DNA from: NC2004 sp050874905
GTDB lineage: Bacteria; Bacillota; Clostridia; Lachnospirales; Lachnospiraceae
Direction of reading: 5' to 3'
DNA: 64,000 nt
NCBI GenBank assembly: GCA_050874905.1
Contig: JBNMLP010000011.1
Location: 36,501 to 100,500, forward strand
Under the pieces are notes generated by a model. The model did not search any database. It was not told where the DNA came from and saw nothing but the letters and a program-made list of their open reading frames with translations. This document shows, piece after piece, positions 25,976-34,566 of the stretch; the first letter of the stretch is position 1; each line of letters opens with the position of its first letter. The translations under genes and the position numbers were made by a program.

Positions 25976-26761
25976 CTATTGATTCATTTCTGCTTTAAAT
26001 GTCTTGATGTAATCTGCGATCACAGAAAGATCATATTGATGTTCTTCCATCAGGCGGATAAAGGCACTACCCACAATTGCGCCGTCGATCACATCCTTTT
26101 GCGGCATGACATCTTCGGCGGTACGGATACCAAATCCCATCATAACAGGAACCGGGGACTGTTTCTTTACCTCTTTCAGATATGCTGTGACATTTTCATG
26201 GAAGGTCGCACTCTGTCCGGTTACACCCATTGAAGAGACACAGTATACAAAGCCACGCGCATCGTTTACGATCATCGGAATACGATCTTTGGAAACCGGA
26301 GATACCAGCTGGATCAGGATCGGAGCATCCTCTGTCAGATACTCTCTGATCTCGTACTGTTCCTCATACGGAAGATCCGGTACAATCAGACCATCCACTC
26401 CGGCATTTTTACATTCCGTCACAAATGCTTCCACACCATAATGCAGGATCGTATTGTAATACATCATAAAGATCAGCGGCACTTCGCAATCCTTGCGCAG
26501 TTCCTTTACCGCTTCCAATACCATCGTAAGGTTGGTTCCCTTCTGGATGGAGCGGTAAGACGCATCCTGAATGACCGGACCATCGGCAACCGGATCAGAA
26601 AATGGGATTCCAAGTTCGATCACATCGACTCCGGCTTTCTCCTGTGCCTTTATGATCTCGATCGTATGCTTCATGTCCGGAAGACCTGCTGTCATATAGG
26701 TAATCAATGCTTTTTCCTTTGTCTCTTTTAAGACTTTCATTCTCTCTTCTATACGATTCAT
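25976..26761 (-). CDS. trpA: Tryptophan synthase alpha chain
   Basis: TrpA splits indole-3-glycerol phosphate into glyceraldehyde-3-phosphate and indole, which is channelled to TrpB. The 261-residue protein has the catalytic Glu49 in VIELGIPFSDP and Asp60 in VADGPVIQ, and the phosphate-binding end (GFGIRTAEDV, GAIVGSAFIR). Its ATG overlaps the trpB stop by one base (TAATG), so the two subunits are translationally coupled. It is the last gene of the operon, directly before the terminator. Confidence 0.97.
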   Translation of the reverse strand: MNRIEERMKVLKETKEKALITYMTAGLPDMKHTIEIIKAQEKAGVDVIELGIPFSDPVADGPVIQDASYRSIQKGTNLTMVLEAVKELRKDCEVPLIFMMYYNTILHYGVEAFVTECKNAGVDGLIVPDLPYEEQYEIREYLTEDAPILIQLVSPVSKDRIPMIVNDARGFVYCVSSMGVTGQSATFHENVTAYLKEVKKQSPVPVMMGFGIRTAEDVMPQKDVIDGAIVGSAFIRLMEEHQYDLSVIADYIKTFKAEMNQ

Positions 26762-27954
26762 TATTTATTCATATCCTTTCCTTCTAAATACTGTGCTACT
26801 GTGTGTACGTCTTTGTCTCCACGGCCAGACAGGCAGACGATCATAATATCGTCCGGCTTCATTGTCTTTGCCTTTTTAAATGCATATGCCATCGCATGCG
26901 CACTCTCGATCGCCGGAATGATTCCTTCTACCCGGCAAAGCTCCAGCAGCGCATCGATACATTCCTTATCCGTGATCGATACATACTGGGCACGCCCGGT
27001 ATCCCGAAGATATGCATGCTCCGGACCAACGCCCGGATAATCCAGTCCCGCAGAAATGGAATGAGCAAGCTGTACATTTCCATCATCATCCTGCAGCAGA
27101 TAGGAACGCATTCCGTGTAACACGCCCGGTTTTCCAAGTGCCATGGCAGAAGCATGCTTTCCTGTTTCGATTCCAAGACCTGCTGCCTCTACACCGATCA
27201 GCTCCACATCCTTCTCGTCGATAAACTCAGCAAACATTCCGATTGAATTGGAACCGCCACCACAGCAGGCGATTACCGTATCCGGAAGCCGTCCCTCTTT
27301 TTCCAGGATCTGCTTCTTTGCCTCTTTACTGATGATACGCTGAAATTCCTTGACCATCTCCGGATATGGATGCGGACCAACCGCAGAACCGATCACGTAG
27401 AAGGTATCTTCTGCTTCCTTCGCCCAGGTACGGATTGCTTCATTTGTCGCATCCTTTAAAGTAGCACTGCCGGAGCTTACGGATACCACCTTTGCACCAA
27501 GCATTTCCATACGGAACACATTGAGCTTCTGGCGTTTGATATCCTCCTCACCCATATAGACCTTACATTCCATTCCAAACAAAGCCGCTCCGGTCGCTGT
27601 TGCCACTCCATGCTGTCCTGCTCCGGTTTCTGCGATCACCTTTTTCTTTCCCATACGTTTGGCAAGCAGGATCTGACCAATAACATTGTTGATCTTATGC
27701 GCACCGGTATGATTCAAATCCTCACGCTTCAAATAGATCTTCGTGCCGTATTTTTTAGAAAGGTTTGCCGCAAAATAAAGCGGATTTTCTCTTCCCACAT
27801 AATCCTTCATGTAGTAATTGTATTCCTCCCAGAAGGATGGATCGCTGATCGCCTCACGGTAAGCATGTTCCAGCTCTTTTAAGGTATTCATCAACGATTC
27901 CGCTACATACTGTCCACCAAATTCTCCATACTTTTTATTCTGCTTCTGTTCCAT
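26761..27954 (-). CDS. trpB: Tryptophan synthase beta chain
   Basis: TrpB joins indole and serine to tryptophan with pyridoxal phosphate. The 397-residue protein has the PLP lysine at Lys87 in NHTGAHKIN, the phosphate-binding CCGGGSNSIG and the N-terminal GEFGGQYVAE of TrpB1-type enzymes that work with TrpA. It follows trpC by 25 bases and runs into trpA. Motifs and length are normal. Confidence 0.98.
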   Translation of the reverse strand: MEQKQNKKYGEFGGQYVAESLMNTLKELEHAYREAISDPSFWEEYNYYMKDYVGRENPLYFAANLSKKYGTKIYLKREDLNHTGAHKINNVIGQILLAKRMGKKKVIAETGAGQHGVATATGAALFGMECKVYMGEEDIKRQKLNVFRMEMLGAKVVSVSSGSATLKDATNEAIRTWAKEAEDTFYVIGSAVGPHPYPEMVKEFQRIISKEAKKQILEKEGRLPDTVIACCGGGSNSIGMFAEFIDEKDVELIGVEAAGLGIETGKHASAMALGKPGVLHGMRSYLLQDDDGNVQLAHSISAGLDYPGVGPEHAYLRDTGRAQYVSITDKECIDALLELCRVEGIIPAIESAHAMAYAFKKAKTMKPDDIMIVCLSGRGDKDVHTVAQYLEGKDMNK

Positions 27955-27979
27955 TACTTCTCCTTCTTTCTTCTTTTCT

Positions 27980-28762
27980 CTATTTTTTATACTGTTCTTT
28001 CCAGCGTCTGCTCAATTCCTTCGGATGCTCGCTCTCCATAAAGGCACGCCCGATCAGCAGCGCATCCACCCGGCAGTCCTTTAAAAACGCAATGTCCTCA
28101 TCCGTGGTCACCCCACTTTCGGATACAAACACCGTATCTTCCGGTATTTTACTGCACAGTTCCTTTGTATGGGAAAGACTGATCGTGAAATCCTTAAGAT
28201 TGCGGTTGTTCACTCCGATGATCTTTGGATGAAGCAGTAACACGCGGTTTAATTCTTCTTCCCCGTGTACCTCCAAAAGCACATCCATTCCAAGCTCATA
28301 AGCAAGCGTATAAAGCTCTTTTATCTTCTCATCCGTTAAGATCGCAGCGATCAGTAAAATGCAATCGGCTCCGATCACCTTTGCTTCATACACCTGATAC
28401 GGTTCAATGATAAAATCCTTGCGGATCATAGGAAGGGAACTGATCTTCCGGATCTGTTTAAAATACTCCACATTTCCATGAAAATGATCCTCCTCTGTCA
28501 GGCAGCTGATCGCATCCACGGAGGCATTGTACTGGTCGATCCGATCCGTGAGGGAAATGCGTCCATCGATCACGCCCATACTCGGAGATGCCTTTTTAAA
28601 TTCTCCGATGATGGATAGCCCCGGCTTCTTTAATGCTTCCAGAAAGGAAGGTCCTTTTCGTGATGAAGCATACGCCAGCTCTTTCATTTTCTCTTCTGAA
28701 ATACGCGCCTTATGCTCCGGCAGCCGTTTCTTTTTATCTGCAACAATCTCGTCTAAGATCAT
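27980..28762 (-). CDS. trpC: Indole-3-glycerol-phosphate synthase
   Basis: TrpC closes the ring of CdRP to indole-3-glycerol phosphate. The 260-residue protein is a single TIM barrel with IIGEFKKASPSMGVI near residue 51, HPKIIGVNNRNLKDF and VFVSESGV. There is no fused TrpF domain, and no separate trpF follows: the next gene is trpB. The ATG overlaps the trpG stop in an ATGA arrangement. The substrate of this enzyme needs TrpD and TrpF activities that are not encoded in this operon. Confidence 0.97.
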   Translation of the reverse strand: MILDEIVADKKKRLPEHKARISEEKMKELAYASSRKGPSFLEALKKPGLSIIGEFKKASPSMGVIDGRISLTDRIDQYNASVDAISCLTEEDHFHGNVEYFKQIRKISSLPMIRKDFIIEPYQVYEAKVIGADCILLIAAILTDEKIKELYTLAYELGMDVLLEVHGEEELNRVLLLHPKIIGVNNRNLKDFTISLSHTKELCSKIPEDTVFVSESGVTTDEDIAFLKDCRVDALLIGRAFMESEHPKELSRRWKEQYKK

Positions 28763-29337
28763 ACCGCTCCTCCTTTACATTTTAAAAAGGTTTCTATCAT
28801 GCGTTTTCCATGCTCTGTATAAATGGATTCCGGATGAAACTGAATGCCAAAGAGCGGTTCCTCCTTATGTGTGATCGCCATGATCTCACCATCCTCTGTT
28901 CTGGCATCGATCCGGAAACAGTCCGGAAGGGTATCCTCGATCACTGCAAGCGAATGATACCGTGCGACATATAATGGATCCGGCATTCCTTCAAAAAGTC
29001 CCTTTCCGGTATGCCGGATCAAAGAGCGTTTTCCATGGCACAGCTCCTTCGCATAGGAAACGGTTGCTCCAAATGCTGCCCCGATGCTTTGATGTCCCAG
29101 ACAGATACCAAGGATCGGGATACTGCCATGCAGCTTCTTCACCACATCCATGCAAATGCCGGCTTCTTTCGGACTTTTCGGTCCCGGAGACAGTACGATA
29201 TGATCCGGAGCCATTGCTTTTATCTCCTCTACCGTGATCTTGTCATTTCTCACTACCCGGATATCCGGTTCAAACACTCCGATATACTGATATAAATTAT
29301 AAGTAAAAGAATCATAATTATCAATCAAAAGTACCAT
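28759..29337 (-). CDS. trpG: Anthranilate synthase component II (glutamine amidotransferase)
   Basis: This subunit releases ammonia from glutamine for TrpE; the same type can also serve aminodeoxychorismate synthase. The 192-residue class I amidotransferase has the nucleophile Cys79 in LGICLGHQ and His168/Glu170 in FHPESIYT. It ends right after the amidotransferase domain, so no TrpD is fused. It begins three bases after the trpE stop and overlaps trpC. Confidence 0.95.
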   Translation of the reverse strand: MVLLIDNYDSFTYNLYQYIGVFEPDIRVVRNDKITVEEIKAMAPDHIVLSPGPKSPKEAGICMDVVKKLHGSIPILGICLGHQSIGAAFGATVSYAKELCHGKRSLIRHTGKGLFEGMPDPLYVARYHSLAVIEDTLPDCFRIDARTEDGEIMAITHKEEPLFGIQFHPESIYTEHGKRMIETFLKCKGGAV

Positions 29338-29340
29338 CTG

Positions 29341-30771
29341 TTACACCTCCTTTAACAGAATGGAGGAAAGTGCCCCCATTTTATTGACACATTCCTGATA
29401 TTCCTTTTCCGGTACAGAATCCGCAACAATTCCGGCTCCTGCCTGTAAATAAACCTTATCCTCTTTTTTGATCATCGTACGGATCGTGATACAAAAATCC
29501 ATGTCACCGGAGAAGTCCAGATATCCGACTGCTCCACCGTAAAGTCCCCGTCGTACCTCTTCCAATTCATCAATGATCTCCATGGCGCGGATCTTCGGCG
29601 CACCACTTAATGTTCCGGCAGGAAGAAAACTATTTAACAGATCAAGCGGATGCCGGTTTCCTCTCTGTCTTCCTTCTACTAAAGATACCAGATGCATGAC
29701 GTGGGAATATTTCTGCACCTGCATAAACTGGGATACCTTGACCGTACCAAATTCTGCAATCCTTCCCATATCATTTCTTGCCAGATCCACAAGCATCACA
29801 TGCTCTGCCTTTTCCTTTTCATCGGACAAAAGATCGTTGATCAGCGCCTCATCCTCAGCGTCATTTCGCCCCCGTTTTCTCGTTCCGGCAATCGGACACG
29901 TTTCTACCATTTTTCTTTTTTCTTTCACGATCATTTCCGGAGAGCTTCCGATCACTTCAAAATCTCCGAACTGGAAATAATAAAGATACGGAGATGGATT
30001 CTTTTCCCTGAGCCGCTCATATAATGTAAACCCATCCGTCTTTGTTTCTACCGTAAGCCGCTGTGACAGGACAGTCTGGAAAATATGACCTTCCCGGATA
30101 TAGTGTTTGATCTTTTCTACTTTGTCACAGTAGGCTTCCAATGTATCGGTTCTTCCTACGATCACACCATCCTTTTCATTATCCGGTGCTGCCTTTTGTC
30201 TGTTCTTTTCCTGCTGGTAAGCATCCTGTACTTCTTTGGCAAAATCCGCTAACCGCTCCTTCGCCTTCTGTTCTCCCTCTTTCGTATCATCCATCAATGT
30301 GACAAAGGTCATTGTTTCCGCCACATGATCGATCGTAATATACTCAGTCACCAGCATCAGCTCCATCGTATCACAGCCGATCTCATCCGGATTCTCATCG
30401 GGAAGTTCTTCCTGATACCGCACATAATCATAACCGAATGCTCCCACCAGACCACCAAGAAATGGGAGTGCCCCCTCCTCTTTGCTGACTTCATACTGAC
30501 TGTAAAATTCCTTTAACAGTGCTACCGGATCTCCGGTAAGAATCTCCTCGGTCTGATCCCGGTAAACGATTTTAAGCCCCTGATCGTGGTTTGAGGTGAT
30601 ACGTGCCTGTGGCTCCCTGCCCAAAAACACATACCGTCCATTGTTCTTGTCGTAGCTTTCCAGCAAAAAGCCTTCCCGCTTTCCCACATAGCTTTTGTAT
30701 ATGGAAATAGCTGTTTCATCGACAATGCTGACTGTTTTCTGATACGCTTTTTTTCTGATTTTTTCCTGCAT
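29341..30771 (-). CDS. trpE: Anthranilate synthase component I
   Basis: TrpE makes anthranilate from chorismate with ammonia from TrpG. The 476-residue protein has the N-terminal feedback-site motif LLES (in GFLLESYDK) and the chorismate-binding core: CPIAGTRKRG, LVDLARNDMGRI, PAGTLSGAPKIRAME and GGAVGYLDF. The start is placed at ATG 30771, behind AAGGGAG; a longer reading frame upstream runs through the T-box terminator and is not a start. It is the first gene of trpEGCBA and is controlled by the T-box at 30796-31115. Confidence 0.96.
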   Translation of the reverse strand: MQEKIRKKAYQKTVSIVDETAISIYKSYVGKREGFLLESYDKNNGRYVFLGREPQARITSNHDQGLKIVYRDQTEEILTGDPVALLKEFYSQYEVSKEEGALPFLGGLVGAFGYDYVRYQEELPDENPDEIGCDTMELMLVTEYITIDHVAETMTFVTLMDDTKEGEQKAKERLADFAKEVQDAYQQEKNRQKAAPDNEKDGVIVGRTDTLEAYCDKVEKIKHYIREGHIFQTVLSQRLTVETKTDGFTLYERLREKNPSPYLYYFQFGDFEVIGSSPEMIVKEKRKMVETCPIAGTRKRGRNDAEDEALINDLLSDEKEKAEHVMLVDLARNDMGRIAEFGTVKVSQFMQVQKYSHVMHLVSLVEGRQRGNRHPLDLLNSFLPAGTLSGAPKIRAMEIIDELEEVRRGLYGGAVGYLDFSGDMDFCITIRTMIKKEDKVYLQAGAGIVADSVPEKEYQECVNKMGALSSILLKEV

Positions 30772-30795
30772 CTTCCGGCTCCCTTTCTTCAAACT

Positions 30796-31115
30796 AAAAA
30801 ATCCCTGAAAACAGAATCTATCTGCTTTCAGGGACGATACTATCGTGGTGCCACCCTTCTTCACATAAACCACCGGCAAAAAAATAAGCACCTCCCGAAA
30901 CCGGAAAATGCTGCCACCGCTTTATGTCTCATACCCGATACTGAGGAACTCCTCTAATATCTACCCGCTATAACGTGCGGACACGGCACCAGCTACTCCT
31001 TGCGTTTCACCTTGCATCTCACAAATCCATTCCTTACTGTATCCTGTACCGGTTCTCAGCATCCCGGCTCTCTGTCACAGTACCTCAGGTAAGTACTCCT
31101 TTTGATCACAGACTT
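30796..31115 (-). ncRNA. T-box riboswitch with tryptophan (UGG) specifier
   Basis: The ~320-base leader before trpE has the T-box hallmarks on the minus strand: a Stem I region beginning near 31115, an apical AGAGAGCCGGG/GAGAACCGG pair, a specifier loop reading GAATGGATT with TGG at 31027-31029, the T-box bulge GGGTGGCACCACG at 30844-30856, and a terminator (CCCTGAAA at 30803-30810, TTTCAGGG at 30826-30833) followed by TTTTTT. Uncharged tRNA-Trp pairing with UGG and the T-box bulge would favour antitermination and read-through into trpE. It accounts for most of the gap between trpE and the 31259 gene fragment. Confidence 0.95.
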
Positions 31116-31132
31116 TGTTATATCTGTTTATT

Positions 31133-31161
31133 AGGATAGCATTTTGTCCTGTTTCTGTCAA
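31133..31161 (-). promoter_or_regulatory. Promoter of the trp operon
   Basis: A perfect TTGACA (31156-31161) and TATCCT (31133-31138) on the minus strand, 17 bases apart, just before the T-box leader. Confidence 0.8.
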
Positions 31162-31258
31162 GTGCGAGTTTTTGACATTTGCTTATCATACGTCCACCCT
31201 CATGCATCGTGTACACACATTTATTTGAGCATATGGCTATTCTTTTTGGGAAAAATAC

Positions 31259-31864
31259 TCATAGTTTTTTTTGAACATCAATTCGCTGTAATGGTGGCAT
31301 ATAGCAAAATTGAAGGTCATCGGATGTTGTGTATAAATACATGTCATATTTCTCGTAATATTCATATTCATCCGGATTAACAAATGCATAAAATAATCCG
31401 CTGGTTTCACGTTCTGGGGAAAGAGAGACCATATTCATGGAATTCGAAATATCCGTTTCCACAGGCTGATTATCTGCATAAAAATGAAATAGATCGGTAT
31501 TTATATACTCTTCTTCTCCGACGTTTTTAAACGAACAATCCAGATAGACTGCCTCTATATAGTCCCCGAACGTCCCATACTCCATGACATCTTCGGTACC
31601 TACGTCATTTATAGTTACATTTAACTTAGAGCCCAAACCATCATCCAGAACGTAGGTTTGCCCGATTTCCAGCCAGTCATCCTTTTCTGCTTTTTGTTTC
31701 GGATCCTCTGTCGTTTCGGTTGTAGCACTCTGTGCCTTTTTTTCTTTCGCACTGCCCTCTTTATCAGAAGAAATGAATCCAAGTAAAAATACAATAAACA
31801 GGGCCAAAAATGCTACTATAATTGCTACAGCAATCACCGCAACAATGCATCCAATGTTTTTATG
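31259..31864 (-). pseudogene. Truncated copy of the zinc-ribbon/telokin-like membrane protein at 60251
   Basis: The frame is open from a stop at 31865 to 31259 and begins inside a membrane segment (GCIVAVIAVAIIVAF). It matches the protein at 60251-61270 in that helix, in the domain with GDYIEAVYLDCSFKNVGEEEYI and FYADNQPVETDI, and in a final piece with YDMYLYTTSD. The zinc ribbon is lost; only a GTG (31837) and no ATG is suitably placed. About 75 residues present in the intact copy are missing between YAFVNP and DEYEYYEKYD, as if two Asp-Pro sites had been joined, and the last residues leave the homologous frame. It is probably not functional, though an expressed remnant cannot be excluded. 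Confidence 0.72.
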
Positions 31865-31892
31865 TCAGCTTTTTTCAGCAGCTCGAATAACA

Positions 31893-32822
31893 TTATTCCG
31901 CTCTCAAATAATCCGCATTTACATAGCCGCCTTGTTCCAGATCATCCGAGAACACCCATGCAAAATTGCCGTTCACTCTCTGGACCTGCACAATCTGTCC
32001 GTTGTAAAGTTTTCCTTCTATGTTGTCATCTCTTGTTTCAGGAGTACTACGCAGTGCAAGATAGGTTCCTTCCTTTACTCTTACCGTGTAAAAACCAATA
32101 TCCACACTGGAGCTTTTACTACTTGTACTACTAGAGGAGCTTTTCTTCTGCATCGTGCCGCCCTGATAAACATATGTCCCCGGAAAAGATTCATCGACTA
32201 CCCATGCACCTCCTGCTGTATCTGTATTAGCTGTAGTTAATGTAAAACCAGTCTTCGTCGTTTTGATCGTGATATCCGTTAAAAACTTATTATCATTGTC
32301 TGTAACATACCACGATCCATTATACACACCGTTTCCTTCATAGCCTAGGAACGCCCCTCCATTTGCACCTGCACCAGAGAGATAATAGCTTTCGCCATCC
32401 TGCAATGTAACAGAAAATACACTCCCACCTTTTTTATAATCTCCTTCCATCAGCTTGTATTCTACCGGTGCACTTTTCTTCTTTTTCTTCGCTTTCTTTT
32501 CTTTTTTGCTTTCTTCTGTCGCAGCTTCTTCTGTTGTCGATTCCTCTGTCGTTGGTGCTTCCGTTGTCTGCTGCTCTGTTGTCGCCTCCGTAGTAGCCTG
32601 CGCCACATGACTGTCACTACTTTGTCTGCTCAACAGTATCGTCACTATAATTGCTGCAATTATGATCACCACCGTCAGAACAACTCCCGCAATGATCAGA
32701 ACATTCCGTTTTTTGCTATCACTACTGTTATGTATTGTAGTGATCTGCTGCTCTGTTCCACATTTAGGGCAGTATCTTATATTATCCTCTATTTTTTCTC
32801 CGCAATGGTTGCAATACTTCAT
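31893..32822 (-). CDS. Zinc-ribbon membrane protein with C-terminal SH3-like domain
   Basis: A 309-residue protein in four parts: an N-terminal zinc ribbon (CNHCGEKIEDNIRYCPKCG), one membrane helix (about 40-65), a long Thr/Glu linker (repeats of TTEQQTTEAPTTEE, then a Lys-rich patch), a beta-rich central region, and a C-terminal bacterial SH3-type domain (GTYLALRSTPETRDDNIEGK, GGYVNADYLRAE). SH3 domains of this type often bind cell wall. A close paralogue is at 61322-62236. It is followed by the truncated gene and preceded by a decayed surface-protein gene, in the same order as at the second locus. Confidence 0.8.
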   Translation of the reverse strand: MKYCNHCGEKIEDNIRYCPKCGTEQQITTIHNSSDSKKRNVLIIAGVVLTVVIIIAAIIVTILLSRQSSDSHVAQATTEATTEQQTTEAPTTEESTTEEAATEESKKEKKAKKKKKSAPVEYKLMEGDYKKGGSVFSVTLQDGESYYLSGAGANGGAFLGYEGNGVYNGSWYVTDNDNKFLTDITIKTTKTGFTLTTANTDTAGGAWVVDESFPGTYVYQGGTMQKKSSSSSTSSKSSSVDIGFYTVRVKEGTYLALRSTPETRDDNIEGKLYNGQIVQVQRVNGNFAWVFSDDLEQGGYVNADYLRAE

Positions 32823-32883
32823 AAATCCTCCTTCTCGTTCATCACAATATGCACCATAAAACCCCTTATTGACTCCTTACATG

Positions 32884-33134
32884 TTACTTGGTTAGTTTTA
32901 CTTTCTTTTTGCTGCTCCACTTACATAGCAATTGCTGACCACTGCAGTACCAGATGCATATCCTGCTATCGCACCAACAAAATAGGAAGAACTAAGATCT
33001 ATATCCACATCTACCATTCCGAGATTTTTTACCTCTGCCTTTGCTCCAAGACTGGCAAATAAACCAACATACTCTTTGGAGAAGGAGCCATACGAATCCC
33101 ACACCATAATCATGATGTGGGATTGGATAAGCAT
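32884..33134 (-). pseudogene. Remnant of a GLUG/Ig-type surface protein gene
   Basis: One frame (33134-32898) encodes a single GLUG-type repeat (VGLFASLGAKAEVKNLGM, then VGAIAGYASGTAVVSNCYVSG). Just past it, in another frame, the DNA reads KWSSKKKVKLTK and stop (32884), nearly the same as the last residues KWSNKKKVKLNK of the large protein at 62300-64000. The simplest reading is that everything between one GLUG repeat and the extreme C-terminus was deleted, leaving the two ends joined out of frame. The 5' part is gone as well; a palindromic repeat lies at the upstream end (33095-33124). Confidence 0.7.
33095..33124. repeat. 30-nt palindrome, copy 1
   Basis: Arms AATCCCACACCAT (33095-33107) and ATGATGTGGGATT (33112-33124) pair with one C-A mismatch around loop AATC. 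A copy at 34567-34596 shares the central part exactly and has a T-A pair where this one has C-G. It lies inside the start of the decayed surface-protein gene. Confidence 0.8.
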
Positions 33135-33140
33135 TTTTTA

Positions 33141-33722
33141 TTAAACCATCGACTGTAACTTCTTTACATCTTCACTCATTGCATCTACCGGAATGAAATA
33201 GCTGCTTCCATCCTTTTTTTGTATTTGCACCATCTTCCCATATCCGCAGTACAAAAACACCAGTGCTGCCAAAAAGAACGCGGGTTGAAAGAAACCTAAT
33301 ATTACAAAAAAAACACCATATAAAGTATCCCATAAATCCATCTTAACTTTTACACCAATACTCTTAATATCAGATAGCTCTATCTTTGTTTCACTTGTTT
33401 TCTTTTTTCTAAACAATCTATCAATCGTCTGCGTAAAATGCAGCGCACCCGAATCATCAGCAGTGATCTCGGTATGTGTTGTACGGTATACCAAATAGGT
33501 GAACATTTTACTTTTCTCAAATACTAGAGTTTCTGTTAATTCACATGCTCTCTCTGCGCTCTGATTCTCCGTTTCCTCTACTTTAGTATTCTGCAGAGTT
33601 ACATCTTCCTCCACATGCTCCGTGCCATTTGATCCAGTAGTCACATGTGCGATCTTGGATCCACAGACCACACAAAAATTTGCTCCATCATCAATCTTAT
33701 TTCCACAATTTGTACAGTACAT
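33141..33722 (-). CDS. Zinc-ribbon protein with membrane-associated C-terminal domain
   Basis: A 193-residue protein starting with a zinc ribbon (CTNCGNKIDDGANFCVVCG), a polar linker, a beta-rich domain with FEKSKMFTYLVYRTTHTEI and IELSDIKSIGVKV, and two closely spaced hydrophobic segments near 135-165 before a short tail. The middle resembles membrane-anchored PH-like domains, a guess by pattern. ATG at 33722 has AGGAGG seven bases upstream. It follows the 33773 gene by about 50 bases on the same strand; both sit between the two 30-nt palindromes. Confidence 0.75.
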   Translation of the reverse strand: MYCTNCGNKIDDGANFCVVCGSKIAHVTTGSNGTEHVEEDVTLQNTKVEETENQSAERACELTETLVFEKSKMFTYLVYRTTHTEITADDSGALHFTQTIDRLFRKKKTSETKIELSDIKSIGVKVKMDLWDTLYGVFFVILGFFQPAFFLAALVFLYCGYGKMVQIQKKDGSSYFIPVDAMSEDVKKLQSMV

Positions 33723-33772
33723 ATCTTTTCCTCCTAACACTATACATCAATAAAATGCCTTTATTAGCAGCT

Positions 33773-34465
33773 CTAGTCGTATTCCTCAAAAACATTTTCT
33801 ATCATAAGCTCGGTTAAAAATAATCCTAATTCCTGACCATTCATTTTTAATGATGATACCGTAAAAGTATCATCATAAAGCGTAAAGGTAATTACTACCG
33901 ATGCGGCTTCATCAGAATAAGTACATTTACCCGTAAATTTTACGAGCTTATTTCCTTCTTCGTCTTTTCCTGCTCTTTTCCACTCTGGATTATCAAAGAA
34001 ATTCTCAAAGGCTTCCTCATAAGTAATATTGGGATATCCGTCATGAGTACTCTTTTTCACTAAATTAACCACGCCTAATGAATTTGCACTATTAATACAT
34101 ACTATCAAAATGATTATTTCCACTGCATAAACTAATGCTTTCGGAATTTTGGGAAATTTCTCCTCTATCATTCCAATCAAAACTACAATCCCTATAAAAA
34201 TCAAAAATGGAATTGGACTTTTATCAGATTTCCCTACCAATGAAGCGATAAGATATACTATTGCAATAAGTGATATTATTCCGTTTATTATTTCCCCTAA
34301 TCCGCTATTGTTTATACTATTTTCAGCACTTTTTGCTTCTTGGTTATAATCAATAGAAGTATCCATCACTTCTCCTACATTGCTATCATTTTCTATTTTG
34401 GCTCCACATGCTGTACAAAATTTAGTGTTATCGTCAATCTGCGCTCCACACTGTTTACAAAACAT
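33773..34465 (-). CDS. Zinc-ribbon membrane protein, unrecognised
   Basis: A 230-residue protein: N-terminal zinc ribbon (CKQCGAQIDDNTKFCTACG), a polar stretch, three to four membrane helices (about 55-130) and a soluble C-terminal domain (from about 140) containing YPNITYEEAFENFFDNPEW and KFTGKCTYSDEAASVVITF. The C-terminal part resembles small domains often found after zinc ribbons in Clostridia. GGAGGAG lies nine bases before the ATG. It begins the two-gene run 33773-33141, which no promoter I could read clearly precedes. Confidence 0.75.
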   Translation of the reverse strand: MFCKQCGAQIDDNTKFCTACGAKIENDSNVGEVMDTSIDYNQEAKSAENSINNSGLGEIINGIISLIAIVYLIASLVGKSDKSPIPFLIFIGIVVLIGMIEEKFPKIPKALVYAVEIIILIVCINSANSLGVVNLVKKSTHDGYPNITYEEAFENFFDNPEWKRAGKDEEGNKLVKFTGKCTYSDEAASVVITFTLYDDTFTVSSLKMNGQELGLFLTELMIENVFEEYD

Positions 34466-34566
34466 AAGATGCTCCTCCTTTCACATATTTTTGTGTTATA
34501 TTTTCATGCCCTTTGTTACTTTAGCACCTGTACGTTCTGAAATGTTTTCCAATTTTTTCAAAAAAG

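Noticed and set aside
30772..30891. Longer reading frame before trpE, as a leader peptide or alternative start
   Set aside because: It runs through the T-box antiterminator and terminator, has no ribosome site, and the internal ATG at 30771 gives a normal TrpE N-terminus.
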